NCBI GenBank assembly: GCA_012861695.1
Contig: JAAOOA010000390.1
Coordinates: forward strand, 203,501-267,500
Reading direction: 5' to 3'
Origin: Trematomus loennbergii
Lineage: Eukaryota; Chordata; Actinopteri; Perciformes; Nototheniidae
Length of the DNA: 64,000 bases
Shown: positions 1-12,292 of the stretch, piece by piece
Numbering within the stretch: position 1 is the stretch's first letter
Layout: every line of letters begins with the position of its first letter
Made by a program: the position numbers and the translations under genes
Notes under the pieces: generated by a model
Told to the model about the DNA's origin: nothing
Seen by the model: only the letters and a program-made list of their open reading frames with translations
Database searches by the model: none

Positions 1-245
1 TGAGTAAAAGTAGAAGTACTCAGATCTTGTAGTAAAAGTAGAAGTACTCAGATCTGTACTTGAGTAAAAGTACCAGAGTGTAGGAATACTCTGTTACAGT
101 AAATGTCCTGCATTCAAAATGTTCCTTAAGTAAAAGTAGAAAAGTATTATCATCAAAATATAGTGAAAGTAGCGACAGTACCTCAACATTGTACTTAAGT
201 ACAGTACTTGAGTAAATGTACTTAGTTCCTCTCCTGATCTGTAAA
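1..245 (-). repeat. truncated hAT-like minisatellite element
   Basis: This stretch is rich in units such as AGTAAAAGTAGAAGTACTC and is the reverse complement of the left part of the element at 43715-44556. The middle portion (about 60-205) matches 44100-44220 in reverse. It runs off the left edge of the window, and its other end lacks the terminal CAGTGGTG seen in the complete copy, so it is a broken copy. No gene is present. Confidence 0.6.
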
Positions 246-545
246 GCTCTCCCAACATATGCAGGTTAGCATCCGGCAGCTTCTATGTGCTGGGGACCCG
301 TACTGTACATTTCTCTCATCACACTTTGGGCTCCTCAACATGTGTGGGTTCCCAGCAGGACTCTCTGAGCTGCAGACACATTCTTTCTGTGACTTTGTTC
401 CAGATATTTGGAGCATAATAACTGAAGCTGTTTCTCCATGTTCAGGAACTCCCATCCCCCGAGTCCTGCGGCAGGAAGCGCTCCTTCTCTCCAAGAACTC
501 CTGGACCCTGCAAGCTGGTCCAGAACCAGAGTCCCAGTGAGGAGT
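222..545 (-). mobile_element. LINE 3' remnant
   Basis: Read on the minus strand, this segment shares the phrase GTTATTATGCTCCAAATATC with the better preserved LINE 3' end at 21700-22125. Open frames on both strands are short and show no intact domain. It is probably a decayed 3' fragment of the same non-LTR retrotransposon family; the assignment rests on this one shared block. Confidence 0.35.
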
Positions 546-1238
546 CCAGCCAGTCCACCTCTCAGAGTTAAACTAAACTACAACATTATTAAAGATCATG
601 TTGAAAGTTAAAAAAGGATGCTTTCAGACTGAATCCAGAAGTTTCTCAAGCTGCAGTCAAAGCAGATCATTTGAGGAATATATAAAACAATTATAAAACT
701 GTAATAAGAATTACTCTGAATACTTTCTTTGGACATTTTATTTACATTTATTTGAATCAAATGTTTCTGACTTTCTATCTGAGTGCTTTTCTCATGAATC
801 AACGACTTCAATCTTCTTTCTTTTCTTGTGTATTTCATAAACAGGATATTGTTGTTTGTACTTATATCCTGATTGCTGAGTCAGCAGTAAAGCAGCCAGG
901 CGTTAACGGTCAGCTGGCATGTGTATCTGTTCATTGGCTCATATGTGTAGCATGTTTAATGGCAGTGTGTTAAAAATGGCTGACAGGTGAATATTATGTC
1001 AGATCTCTGTGTGTTACTCAGAGAACCGTGTGCAGTGTTTTAGAAAGTGCAGAGTTGAATTGCAGATTGTGTGCAGAGCTGAAAATGTGTTTAGAGTTCT
1101 GTTTGATTTGATCCAGCCAGTTCTGCCGCAGCAAAGCATAAGGGCTCAGAGCTTGGACCTATTGTGTTCACATTATAACGCTTCCTTTAGGCAATAAGGA
1201 ATCACTCGGGACATTTTCAGTGTTATGCGGATGATACT
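546..1238. other. no recognisable feature
   Basis: Moderately AT-rich sequence. The open frames are under 80 codons and look like chance frames. I see no repeat unit, RNA gene or exon here. Confidence 0.5.
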
Positions 1239-1340
1239 CAATTATACACAATATAGACTTTGTTGTCTGCATGCTTTAGGTAACATGAAGCTGTCTCTGG
1301 CTCTTTCTGCTGTAACAATGTACATGTATCCTCTGTGGGA

Positions 1341-1398
1341 CTAATAAAGGGATTCTGATTCTGATTGTGATTGTGATTCTGATTCTGATTCTGATTAC
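1341..1398. repeat. (TGATTC)n microsatellite
   Basis: About nine units of GATTCTGATTCTGATTGTGA type follow an AATAAAGG stretch, which suggests a tail of a decayed retroposon. Confidence 0.7.
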
Positions 1399-1429
1399 AC
1401 CTACAGGAGCTTTCAGGACATCCCATTCC

Positions 1430-2075
1430 AAACTCTTAGGCATTCATTTGAAGTTGGTCCCCCTTTGCAGCTATAACAGCTTCCACTCTTCTGGGAAGGC
1501 TTTCTACAGATCTTGGAGTGTGTCTGTGGGAAGCCCTTTCATCCAGAAGAGCATTAGTGAGGTCAGACACTGATGCTGGACGAGAGGCTGGCTCTCCGTT
1601 CTAGTTCATCCCAAAGGTGTTCAGTGGGGTTGAGGTCAAGTTCTTCCACACCAAACTCATCCACCCAGACCTCTATGGAGCTGCTTTGTAGGGCTCAGTC
1701 ATGCTGGAACAGAAAGCTTCTTCCTCCACAGACTTTCCACAAAGTTGGAAGCATAGAAATGTCCAAAACGACTTGGTAAGATGAAGCATTAAGAATCCTC
1801 TTCACTGGAGCTAAGGGGCCGAGGCCAACCCCAGAAAAACCACCACAGCATTACCCCTCCTCCACCAAACGTTACAGTTGGCACGATGCAGTCAGGCAGG
1901 TAACGTTCTCCTGCATTCCCCAAACCCAGACTGGTCCATCAGAGGACAAATGGAGAAGCCTGATTGGTCGCTCCACAGAACACGTTTCCAGAGTCCAGTG
2001 CTTTATACCCTCCATCTGACGCTTGGTGCTCACTGATGAAAGGCTTGATGCAGCTTTTTCTAACAATATACAATA
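1430..2075 (-). pseudogene. Tc1/mariner transposase relic
   Basis: In reverse complement, this region reads as the C-terminal half of a Tc1-like transposase. Family landmarks recalled from fish Tc1 elements are visible in order: a GGGGVMLWWFFWGW-like block around 1805-1860, a block corresponding to the DWPAQSPDLNPIEHLW region around 1620-1680, and a final EEWKLL-like block near 1490. Stop codons and frameshifts interrupt every block and neither inverted repeat is recognisable. The element is dead and old. The assignment comes from motif order and nucleotide resemblance; no alignment was run. Confidence 0.7.
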
Positions 2076-2084
2076 TTTTAGAGA

Positions 2085-2275
2085 TCCATACAGTAGCTGG
2101 GGACTTTAACTATATTATGATGCTAATACTTTGCTACTTTTACTTGAGTAACATTTTGAGTACTTCTACTTTTACTGAAGTACTAGATCAGAGTACTTCT
2201 ACTTTTACTACTTTTACTCAAGTACAAGATCTGAGTACTACTACTTTTACACAAGTACCTCTGAAAGTTACCATA
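2085..2275 (+). repeat. fragment of the TACTTTTACTC hAT-like family
   Basis: This is a direct-orientation partial copy of the element at 43715-44556. It keeps the GGACTTTAACTATATT block and four AGTACTTCTACTTTTACT units. No complete end is present. Confidence 0.55.
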
Positions 2276-2516
2276 AGAACCAATTTGATTCCTTCAGTGT
2301 CCAAAACCCAACAATATTAATTTACCCATTAACCTTATTGACTTCCTTCAAACCTCAAAATGATGACTATGCGCTGATATATGTTGTCATTAAACGTATT
2401 GATTAATCGACTAATACTGTAGAAACAGAAACATATATAGTAGAGCAGAAGTAAAGTTAAGGTTTGTAGTTTATTAGATGTATTTCTTCAGAATCATAAT
2501 GACCCTAGTAGACTAT
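2276..2516. other. no recognisable feature
   Basis: AT-rich spacer without an open frame or repeat that I can name. Confidence 0.4.
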
Positions 2517-3034
2517 GGCCCTTTCTCATTTCATCAATTCCCCCTCCTCGACTCCTCGACTCCTCGGTCCTCCGGTAGTGACCCGGAAATGAATTTTAGC
2601 GCGCCATGTTGAAGGACATATCATTTCTCTAAATGCACATCAAGGACCGAGCGTCGAGCGTCGAGGAGGCTCTCTGGAGGAGCTATAACCGAGGATACAC
2701 TGATGGGTCCTCCACGGTCCTCCACGGCTCCTTCGTGGATGCATTTCCGGCAACAGTGATGTTTCAAAGAGTCGAGACGCACGGCCGGACTTATCTCAGC
2801 CAATGACAGCTCTGCATGCATCCCCTGGATATTATTTTATTAACTGCTTTCATCGCGACGCGATGTTTACAGAGAGAACAGCTGTGAGGTCCGTGCAGAA
2901 AGCAGAGCAGTGTGTATAATATATATCACTCAGTATAACAGGCCTACTCTCTTTATTTGCTTTAGTTTAGTACAGGGTTCGAGTTATAAACTGAGCTCTA
3001 TGGGGTCTTTGAAACTAACGCGTGCGCACGCATG

Positions 3035-3081
3035 CATGCGCACACACACTCAAACTCAAACACACACACACACACACACAC
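3035..3081. repeat. (CA)n microsatellite
   Basis: A CA run preceded by alternating GCGCACGCATGCATGCGCACAC-type purine/pyrimidine steps, close to the left end of the hAT element. Confidence 0.85.
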
Positions 3082-3499
3082 CAATAATAAACATATGGAC
3101 AGGGGTTACTATTTAAAAAAAATTGCAAATGTATTTGGGAACCTATCCATGTGAACATATTTTGGGGTGGACCTCAAATCCTCTAGGGGGTCCCGGGGCA
3201 TGCCCCCCCTGGTAAGATATTTTTTTAATTTTGGAGTTAAATGCATCAATCTGGTGCATTTTGAGGGGAAAATAAAGAGACTAGATCTATGGAAACACCC
3301 ATATGAAACAGATGCCACATCATGTAGACAGACAGTCACCCTGTGTGAGGCAAACCCACATTTGCGCAGCGTTGCGTTCACAATAGCCTACATTAAAAAA
3401 AAAAAATCGCTAGGCCATCGGGAAACCTCCCGGCCCTCCCGATGGCCAGTCCGGCCTGCCAGCAGCCCTCTACTTGCTACAAACTTAAATATGAAAACA

Positions 3500-4257
3500 T
3501 AGCCGTGTTTCAAATGGGGGGTGCTGTGGGGATGACACCAGGGCCGGTTCTGACCAATTTGCTGCCCTAGGCAAGATTTTTGCTGGTTCAATTATATCTT
3601 ATTTTATCAGTTAACATTTATTTATTCATCCATATTTTTTAATCTCTCCAGTTTTAAAGGATATTGTTGGTTTACTGTCCTATAGTATACATGTGCCAAG
3701 AGCAAGGACTGTCTTAGGTAAGACAGCTTTTATGTGCGCAGCTCCACTTGCTTGGAACAATCTTCAGCAAGAATTGAAACTGAGCAATCTCATTCTCTGC
3801 ATGTTTTTAAAGCTAGGCTAAATGAAATGCTCGTTGATACTATGGGCACTTGTAAATGTCTATAACTATGTAAATGTATCCTGTAAATATAATGTATGAT
3901 GTCCTTTATTGTTTTATGTTTCATGTGGAACCTATATGCTGCAGGTCTCCCTTGAAAAAGAGATATATGATCTCAATGGGACCAATCTGGTTAAATAAAG
4001 GTTTGAAATTAAATGAAATGACATTGGAATGATTTCAAACCTGTTTTTATTTATCCTAATAATTATAAAGGTGTGCCTTGGAAATATTTGTTTACATAAA
4101 TTGTGATCAAACCGTTTGAGACCCACTGAGATAACTTAGACTAAAGTGAACTATCTAAACACTCAGAGTCCTTTACCTCACTGAGCCTCTCAGGGCAAAT
4201 GGAAAATGTAACCGGGGTGAAAAGGGTGTTATCTTTACTTAATTATGAATGTGAACA
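3500..4257 (+). repeat. internal module, copy A (with LINE insertion)
   Basis: From the GTGCTGTGGGGATGACACC block through GGGTGTTATCTTTACTT, this matches copy B at 7246-8972 almost base for base, apart from two insertions. Copy A holds a 328-bp LINE fragment and lacks the Harbinger-like insertion seen in copy B. Confidence 0.85.
3693..4020 (+). mobile_element. LINE 3' fragment, 328 bp, inserted in copy A
   Basis: The insert begins after ATACAT and ends before ACATTGGAATG, giving a 4-bp ACAT duplication. Copy B has the uninterrupted site ATACATTGGAATG. The insert carries a LINE-like 3' end: the tail of a reverse-transcriptase ORF (a region translating like AAPLAWNNLQQELK), then a 3' UTR ending GGTTAAATAAAGGTTTG and a short A/T-rich tail. 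It is 5'-truncated as usual for LINEs. Confidence 0.8.
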
Positions 4258-4453
4258 GTTGTATCAACAGCTTTTACAATGTGCTGCTGACTGCTGGAAA
4301 GTGGTTTTACTTTAATGTATTTGTTTCGTCCATTGTGCTAAGGCAGGTGGGGCCGACCAGTTATACAAGAGGTAGATAATAGCTGTACTTTTTTTTAATG
4401 AGCCACATGCCATGATGCACCAACATAATTGTATTATTTAGACTGACATTAAG

Positions 4454-4598
<145 letters not shown>

Positions 4599-4998
4599 AG
4601 TGAGATCAGACAGAGAGAGAGTGAGATCAGACAGAGAGATCAGACAGAGAGACCGACAGACAGACAGACAGACAGACAGATCAGACAGACAGATCAGACA
4701 GACAGACAGATCAGACAGACAGATCAGACAGACAGACAGACAGATCAGACAGACAGACAGATCAGACAGACAGATCAGACAGACAGATCAGACAGACAGA
4801 CAGATCAGACAGACAGATCAGACAGACAGACAGACAGATCAGACAGACAGACAGATCAGACAGACAGATCAGACAGACAGATCAGACAGACAGACAGATC
4901 AGACAGACAGACAGACAGACAGATCAGACAGACAGACAGACAGATCAGACAGATCAGACAGATCCGACAGATCAGACAGACAGACAGACAGACAGTTC

Positions 4999-5029
<31 letters not shown>

Positions 5030-5058
5030 TCAGACAGATCAGACAGATCCGACAGATC

Positions 5059-5091
<33 letters not shown>

Positions 5092-5820
5092 TACAGACAG
5101 ACAGATCAGCAGACAGACAGACAGACAGACAGATCAGACAGATCAGACAGACAGACAGACAGACAGAGAGACCGACAGACAGACAGACAGACAGATCAGA
5201 CAGATCAGACAGATCAGACAGACAGACAGATCAGAATCAGACAGACAGATCAGACAGACAGACAGATCAGACAGACAGACAGATCAGACAGACCAGACAG
5301 ACAGACAGACAGATCAGACAGACAGACAGACAGACAGACAGATCAGACAGACAGATCAGACAGATCAGACAGACAGATCAGACAGACAGACAGACAGATC
5401 AGACAGATCAGACAGACAGACAGACAGACAGATCAGACAGACAGACAGACAGATCAGACAGATCAGACAGACAGACAGACAGACAGATCAGACAGATCAG
5501 ACAGACAGATCAGACAGATCAGACAGACAGATCAGACAGACAGATCAGACAGACAGACAGATCAGACAGACAGATCAGACAGATCAGACAGATCAGACAG
5601 ATCAGACAGACAGACAGACAGAGACAGACAGACAGATCAGACAGACAGACAGATCAGACAGATCAGACAGATCAGACAGACAGATCAGACAGATCAGACA
5701 GACAGACAGACAGACAGACAGATCAGACAGATCAGACAGATCAGACAGACAGATCAGACAGACAGATCAGACAGACAGACAGACAGACAGATCAGACAGA
5801 TCCGACAGATCAGACAGATC

Positions 5821-5851
<31 letters not shown>

Positions 5852-6101
5852 TCAGACAGACAGACAGATCAGACAGATCAGACAGACAGACAGACAGTTC
5901 AGACAGTTCAGACAGACAGACAGACAGATCAGACAGATCAGACAGACAACAGATCAGACAGATCAGACAGACAGATCAGACAGACAGACAGACAGACAGA
6001 TCAGACAGATCAGACAGACAGACAGACAGTCAGACAGACAGTTCAGACAGACAGACAGACAGATCAGACAGATCAGACAGATCAGACAGATCCGACAGAT
6101 C

Positions 6102-6136
<35 letters not shown>

Positions 6137-6190
6137 TCAGACAGACAGACAGATCAGACAGACAGACAGACAGACAGACAGATCAGACAA
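4599..6190. repeat. (GACA)n / (GATCAGACA)n array
   Basis: About 1.6 kb consists of CAGA tetramers mixed with GATCAGACA nonamers and rare GATCCGACA, GTTCAGACA and CCGACAGA variants. Because neither unit contains a stop in this orientation, a 531-codon frame of Arg, Gln, Thr, Asp, Ser and Ile runs through it; I do not treat it as a gene. There is no initiator context, and the flanks are transposon. Confidence 0.97.
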
Positions 6191-6839
6191 AGTGATATGA
6201 GTGATATGAGTGATAGTGAAACGTTTTAACTTTCATTTAGCAAAAAATAGCGTGAAACTTTAAATGCAAGTTCCAAAGTAACTTCCTGAAATGTAATTGT
6301 CTGCTGTGATTCTACGGAGTCCCCAAAGGCCCAAAAGTGTGCACACAAAACATATTTTCGGCTGCCCGGGCATGAGGAAGTTGCTCTACTTATGAAATCT
6401 CTGTTAGTTTAAACTCCCATTCACTACTTTACATTCAAAACAAATAGCTTATAAAATGTGGCACGGCATTATTGATAAAGCTACATATTAGTCTATAAAA
6501 CAGTTACATCATACTTATCTTAACCAGCAACACCAATAAAATACTGCTTCAAATAAATGCATCGCAAATAATCATCAGTTTTTATTCAATGCATATAGAG
6601 GCAACTGAACCACACATCAACATTTCATCCATGCATTTCTTCACTTGTCAGTTGTTGTTCAAGCTCTCAAACAAACAACCGGTTTTGTTTTCGTGCTGTT
6701 GATGCCAATTTTCATTTTTTTCTATAGTGAGTTGATGATTTCATAAACTAAGAGTGAGGTACATTTTCGCCTCGCAAATTTTCCATCCAAATGAAGCAAC
6801 ATTTCTAAATCATTTTCAGACAAATTTGACTACACATGT

Positions 6840-6942
6840 TAGTGTTGTTAGATCTTATTGTCTTATATTTTTGTACAGCACTTTGAATTGCCTTGTGTTG
6901 AAAGGTGCTCTATAAATAAACTTGCCTCGCCTTGCCTAATGA
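6840..6942 (+). mobile_element. LINE 3' tail remnant
   Basis: The phrase GCACTTTGAATTGCCTTG followed by TATAAATAAACTTGCC and a short CTTGC repeat equals the 3' tail of the LINE at 21700-22125. Confidence 0.65.
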
Positions 6943-7245
6943 TGACTCACAATCTACTAGGATTAATAAATGTCCAAAGTGTAAATGTCCTAAGTATTAC
7001 GTTAGTAGGAAATCCACCTAGAGCAATTGAGCATTGGAATAGAACATGTTGTTTTATAAGGCCCAATGAGAACAAACACGAGGCAGAATCTAAACAGGAA
7101 AGTGTAAAAACATGTTGAATCATTAAACATCTGATAGAACAAGAACAAGACACACCTAGTTTTTGTTTTTCTAAAAACAAAACAATGAGGTAGATAATTG
7201 CTGTAAACATTTTTAAGGAGGGGCAGCTTGGGCGTATTGTTGTAC

Positions 7246-8972
7246 ATAGCCGTGGGAACATGTTTCAAATGGGCGGTGCTGTGGGGATGACACCAGGGGC
7301 CTTATTTATAACGCCTTGCGTAGGATTGACGTAGGAAGGTTGCTTACGTAGTACAAAGCACAAAAATAGGTACATACATTTTCCGCCATTTTCCGATTCA
7401 CAAAACATTGCGTACCGGCGAGGGAAGTGCGTACGGCACTCCCTACGCCTGTTTCCCTTTATAAATCACAATCGAATCGTAACGCCCATATTTGCCTATA
7501 CATAGTCAAAGAAACGCCCATTCATTCATTCATTCATTCTGACTGACTGCATGAAGAAGATCACAGGAGATTACGACCGAACAGCTAAAAAAGACATCTC
7601 ACACCGTGTCAGATTTGGTTATTGTGGGGAGGTCGAGATAAATCATATTGTTTGGTGGATGCAGTTTGAACCAGAGTAGCAGCATGGAGGTCGGATCGTC
7701 ACCAAAATGGTCCGAAAAAAGTGAATGACAAAAAAAATACACATAACCTTCCTCAGGCAGTGTGTTTGTCCCGGGGACAGGAGACCCCCCCTTGATGAGA
7801 AACTGTAAGAAATGATCGGGGAATCCCTCCGGAGTGTAGTCATGACGACTGGATCTGAATTATTGTGTTGTATTTGGTGGTTTGTGTTCCAGCTGTCGAT
7901 CAGCAACTATATATCCATAATCCACCAGTTAAAGGAAATACAACTAATGTGTTGTGTTATATTAGCTGTACAATTTACCACATATGGTGTTCTTAGTTTC
8001 CATACCTCCTGTGTTTTACGAGCGACTTATCAAGTCTTGGCAAACGGCATAAAACACGATTAAACGTGATAGTAATAAACCATGCTCGTATCTACAACCT
8101 ATAGAAATGCAAAACAGCGTCAGTTTTAACGTTATTCTGTCCTCCTGCTTACCGCATCATTTATGAGAAAACATTTCATAACATTAACACAACATATTCG
8201 AGGTGGTTTTAAATAACATATCCGTATTTATTTATTTCTCCAAGTTATGTTTTTGTGTGTACTGAGGAGTCTCAAACAGGCGTTTGTTTAATCATTTTAA
8301 GATTGGCTTTAATCAATATTTGAAAATGAATTCTTCATATTTGATAAATGAGAGGTAACATTTTATTTATGGTATTATTTCCACATATTTCTCTCCATTC
8401 TTCCTTCTGCCAACGGTGTCGCAGTTTCTCGTCTCTCCCGTGTGTGTGCTTAGTGCGTACGCATGGGTTAGAGTTTGCGTGGAGGACCGCACATTTTCCC
8501 GTCAAGTTAGTATTTTATAAATCGCAAACATTGCGTAGAAACTGGCGTACGCCATTTTTTGAGCATATATCCCTTTATAAATGAGGCCTCAGGGCCGGTT
8601 CTGACCAATTTGCTGCCCTAGGCAAGATTTTTGCTGGTTCATTTATATCTTATTTTACCAGTTAACATTTATTTATCCATATTTTTTAATCTCTCCAGTT
8701 TTAAAGGATATTGTTGGTTTACTGTCCTATAGTATACATTGGAATGATTTCAAACCTGTTTTTATTTATCCTAATAATTATAAAGGTGTGCCTTGGAAAT
8801 ATTTGTTTACATAAATTGTGATAAAACCGTTTGAGACCCACTGAGATAACTTAGACTAAAGTGAACTATCTAAACCCTCAGAGTCCTTTACCTCACTGAG
8901 CCTCTCAGGGCAAATGGAAAATGTAACCGGGGTGAAAAGGGTGTTATCTTTACTTAATTATGAATGTGAACA
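7246..8972 (+). repeat. internal module, copy B (with Harbinger-like insertion)
   Basis: Second copy of the module at 3500-4257, in direct orientation. It has the empty LINE site near 8740 and carries a 1.29-kb insertion between its GACACCAGGG and GGCCGGTTCTG parts. Confidence 0.85.
7299..8589. mobile_element. Harbinger/ISL2EU-like non-autonomous element
   Basis: The ends are inverted: GGCCTTATTTATAA on the left and GGCCTCATTTATAA on the complement of the right, a terminal motif known for ISL2EU/Harbinger-type fish elements. Both subterminal regions carry GCGTAC/GCGTAG motifs. The insertion is defined by comparison with copy A, where the site reads GACACCAGGGCCGG; a CAGGG repeat lies on both sides. 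There is no transposase and open frames are below 90 codons. Confidence 0.7.
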
Positions 8973-9829
8973 TCAAGGCCGAACATTAGTTTTTTTTGTA
9001 TTATATTTGTATTATATTTCCATGTAATCTTGTGGACGTGCAGATTCCCATGTCCTCCATCAGGGGGTGCTGCAGCACCCTCAGCACCCCTACTTACCAC
9101 GGCCCTGTATGAAAAGGTTCAACTACGCACACACACATCATCTCGGCTCGCGCAGCACGCTCACAGGCATAGATTGTGCAATAAAGTATTGTGCACCTTG
9201 GAGGTGCAGTGCAGGCATATTGTTATTCAAGAGATGCGTTGTTCTTTTGGAAAACATGTTTTTCTTTTCAATAATACTCATTACATTGACACATGCATTA
9301 TTTGTGATTAAAATAATGGTTGTTGGTAATGTATTAGCGACCCCCACAGATGTATGATTTCACAGCGTCCGTGGGAGCTCAGACCCCTCCTTATGGGAGC
9401 TCAGCTCCCATTGGCTCCCACATAACTCGAACCCTGGTTTAGTAGATATCTACAAACAAAGTCGATATTGTCACGATCTGTCTGTGTTGTGTTTTGTCTT
9501 GTCTTTTTCTGTCTTTGGTTTCCTGTCTTATTTTGAAAAGTGTTCACCCCCTGTCTTGCCTGTTGATTCCTGTCTGTTTTCCCTCCTACCTGATTGTCTG
9601 ATTGTGTTCACCTGTTGCCCTTGTGTTTCTCCCTCCTTTACCCAGCTGTTTCTTGTTCCTTGATTACCCCTCCCTGTATTTAGTCTTGTCTCTTCCTGTG
9701 TTCCCCTGTCGGTTCATTGTTTGTTTGTCCTCCCTTCACGTCACGCTTCATGTTTGTCTCTCCGGTCTTCCTCCATGTTTCTCACGGTCAGTTTTTGTGT
9801 TGTCGTTTTCTTTGCTACCGTTCTATTTC

Positions 9830-9973
9830 GCCCTCTAAGGCTATCGCTATTGGGTAATCCCACTGCGCATGCGCAGCACTGACAGACTTAATCCACGGCC
9901 ACCTATGACGTGGGCCCCACCTACGGTCTCACTTCCGTATAAATAGGAAGTATGCCCGTCAATCTGCTCCCAC
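9830..9973 (+). repeat. DIRS left inverted terminal repeat
   Basis: From CCTCTAAGGCTATCGC through CTGCTCCCAC this matches the reverse complement of 14558-14701 with only a few differences. It carries a TATAAATAGG box (about 9940), consistent with a promoter inside the terminal repeat upstream of the gag-like ORF. Confidence 0.93.
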
Positions 9974-10065
9974 TTTTCTTCAGCATGTAGTAGCAGAAGC
10001 ACTGTAGCAGGCACATTAGTAAAACAAAGATTCCTCCCTTACGAAGCTTTGTTTCTAGTGGAAAG

Positions 10066-10635
10066 ATGGAGATGGGGCAGGTAAGTCAGGGCTGCGTCCG
10101 GAACTGCCTTTCATGTGAGGCGGGCTACATAATGAGTTTTGACAAACACTCACAGTGTGAGTCCTGCTTGGGGTTAGAGCATGCGAAAGCTGCTCTTTAC
10201 CTCTGGCTACAGCAGGGATCTATACCGGAGGGTGCAGGGAAGGAGCTGATAGAGGCTCCAGTCAGTCCGGACGGACTGTTCGGACCTCAGTTCCACACCA
10301 TGGTGGAGTCAATGAAGTCTGCATCGGAGCAGGCAGACGACATACGGCGTCACGTCGGCTGGCTTCAGCCGGACAGACGTCCCCAGCAACAGCAGCGACA
10401 GCAGCGCCCGCAGCACCTGCAACAGTCTCAGCAGGGGCAGCGCGGGCAACGGCGAGATCAGCAGCGGCGCCAGAATCTCCCTTCGGCGGCTGCGGGGGCA
10501 CCGTCCCATGTCTCCGCTCCTCCGCCACAGAGACAGAGTCTCCAGGCGACGAGTCGGAGGGGAACGAAGAACCCCCGCTCCTGGTCTGCTCCTCCGGCTC
10601 CGAGAGAGCCTCCGAGGAAGCAGAGCCGAAAGTGA
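10066..10635 (+). CDS. DIRS gag-like ORF
   Basis: An intact 189-codon frame follows the left terminal repeat. Its N-terminus has paired cysteines and histidines (CLSC near residue 14, then H28 and C-x2-C-LG-x2-HA near residues 31-39), a spacing seen in the gag-like ORF of vertebrate DIRS elements. Residues 100-145 are Gln/Arg-rich and the C-terminal third is Pro/Ser/Arg-rich and basic, suitable for nucleic-acid binding. The start is the first ATG after the terminal repeat. It probably encodes the structural protein of the element; the function is inferred from position and the Cys/His pattern. Confidence 0.7.
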   Translation: MEMGQVSQGCVRNCLSCEAGYIMSFDKHSQCESCLGLEHAKAALYLWLQQGSIPEGAGKELIEAPVSPDGLFGPQFHTMVESMKSASEQADDIRRHVGWLQPDRRPQQQQRQQRPQHLQQSQQGQRGQRRDQQRRQNLPSAAAGAPSHVSAPPPQRQSLQATSRRGTKNPRSWSAPPAPREPPRKQSRK

Positions 10636-10737
10636 CTTTTTGGGGGGGATGTGCGGGAGTACATTTTCAATAAAAATGTTGAAAATTCCAACAGTGTGTC
10701 TGTAGCAGCTGTTTCTCACATTTCCCCCACACTAGTC

Positions 10738-10990
10738 AGGCCGACTGTTGTTAATCTGTCGGTTAACAGACAGCAAGATTCGCTGCATAAACCAGCTGTT
10801 TGTAACCTGTCGGTTAACAGACAGCTGGGCTCGCCGTTTGAGCAGGCTGCCTCTGACCTATCGGTTAGCAGGCGGCAGGGCTCGCTGCACAAGCCAGCTG
10901 TATATAACCAGGCGGTTATTAGACAGCGGGGCTTGACGTGTAAACCTGTTGCCTCTGGCCTGTCGGTTAGCAGGCAGCAGGGTTTTTCCT
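10738..10990 (+). repeat. imperfect tandem repeat with TCGGTTAACAGACAG units
   Basis: Five copies of a roughly 60-bp unit follow one another, each containing CTGTCGGTTAACAGACAG or a variant, itself a short dyad. It lies in the open frame between the gag-like ORF and the RT domain and encodes repeated LSVNRQ-type peptides. Confidence 0.75.
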
Positions 10991-11127
10991 CTGTCCCAGG
11001 TGTGCCTGCTTCACACCGTCGTAATGAGCCTCGGGCTGTTATTACGCGCTGTATGAATAGCACTGCACACACCTCCGCTCATTCCTCAGGCCGGGGTGAG
11101 ATGCAGTGTGTGGAGACCCCGTCGCAG

Positions 11128-11205
11128 CCCTTTCGGGCGGGGCCCCCTTCGGCGGGGCCCCCCTTTCGGGCGGGGCCCCCCTTTCGGGCGGGGCCCCCCT
11201 TGGGT
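11128..11205 (+). repeat. GC-rich tandem repeat (CTTTCGGGCGGGGCCCC)n
   Basis: About four copies of a 17-18-bp unit made of GGGGCCCC blocks. It is a likely slippage site and sits in the spacer ahead of the RT domain. Confidence 0.85.
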
Positions 11206-11274
11206 TGCTTCACGAGCAACAGCGGCAAGGGCTCTGGCATGGCTCGTCACCATGACTACCACAGCACAACAAGA

Positions 11275-12292
11275 ACAGGTTTGCCCGCTCTCGGAGCATT
11301 GCTCAGAGTGGCGGCGGATATGTTTGATGGACAGATGGATGAGCAGGCTGATCAGCAGAGGGTACTCTCTGCAATTCGCCTCCCCCCCCCGCAGTTCAAT
11401 GGGATTCAGGAAACACTCCTGTCATCCCAAGAACAGTGTCTTGCGCTCCAGGAGGAGCTGCAGGAACTCCTGGTAAAAAGTGCGATTTCCAGAGTTCCTC
11501 AAGGGGAAGAAAATCGGGGGTTTTATCCCGTTATTTTCTTATCCCAAAAAAGACGGGGGAATGAGACCCATCCTCGATCTGTCAGCATTCAACAGGGTGA
11601 TAATGAAAAGACCTTTTCATATGCTGACAATCAAACAGGTGCTGGAATACGTTCACCAGGGGGACTGGTTTACGTCAATAGACCTGAAGGATGCCTACTT
11701 CCACATAACCATAATCCCGAAACACAGGAAATTCCTGCGTTTTTCTTTCCAGGGAATTTCGTACCAGTTCAATCGACTGCCGTTCGGATACTCCCTGGCT
11801 CCTCGCACTTTTTCAAAGTGTGTGGAGACGGCTCTGGAGCCGCTTCACAGAGGAGGGATGAGGGTGTTATTTTATCTGGACGACCTGCTGTTGCTGGCTC
11901 GATCCAAGGAGGAGGCTGCTTTACAGACGGTACAGCTCGTATCTCATCTGTCAAGCCTGGGTTTCATTGTCAACTGGAAGAAGAGCTGTCCTCTTCCCTC
12001 CCAGGTTATCGTTTATCTGGGAGTGGAATTGAACTCAGCCCTCATGAGAGCGCGACTCTCACAGCAGAGAGTGGAGAAAGTGACAGCTCTCCTCCGACGC
12101 GTCACACCTCGCAGGGTGGTGACAGCCCTCTCCGTGATGCAGCTGTTGGGCATGATGTCAGCTGGTCACGTGGTGATCCCTCTGGGACTCCTTCACATGA
12201 GGAGACTCCAGAGGTGGTTTATTCGCCTGCACATCGACCCCGTGCGGCAGAAGAGACGCATGGTGTACATTCCCCCTTCCGTGGGTTGGATT
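11275..12292 (+). pseudogene. DIRS reverse transcriptase, frameshifted
   Basis: The frame open from 10651 carries the N-terminal edge of the RT (LQEELQELLVKSAI near 11450). The RT core continues one frame over from about 11480: KKDGGMRPILDL, then IDLKDAYFHI, LPFGYSLAPRTF and the catalytic YLDDLLLL block near 11870. The switch lies between about 11510 and 11555, next to CCCAAAAAAGACGGGGG. This frame ends at a TAG at 12293, where RNase H continues in the first frame. The domain is family-typical but split by two single-base shifts. Confidence 0.88.

Noticed and set aside
2517..2830. Independent complete MITE at 2517
   Set aside because: No matching inverted end was found nearby; the partner end is at 16584, so I listed it as the outer element instead.
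4600..6195. 531-codon open frame of S/D/R/Q/T residues
   Set aside because: It is a read-through of GACA and GATCAGACA repeats that contain no stop codon; there is no domain or initiation context.
7643..8063. Possible coding region in the Harbinger-like insertion
   Set aside because: Frames under 90 codons on both strands show no transposase or Myb-like motif.
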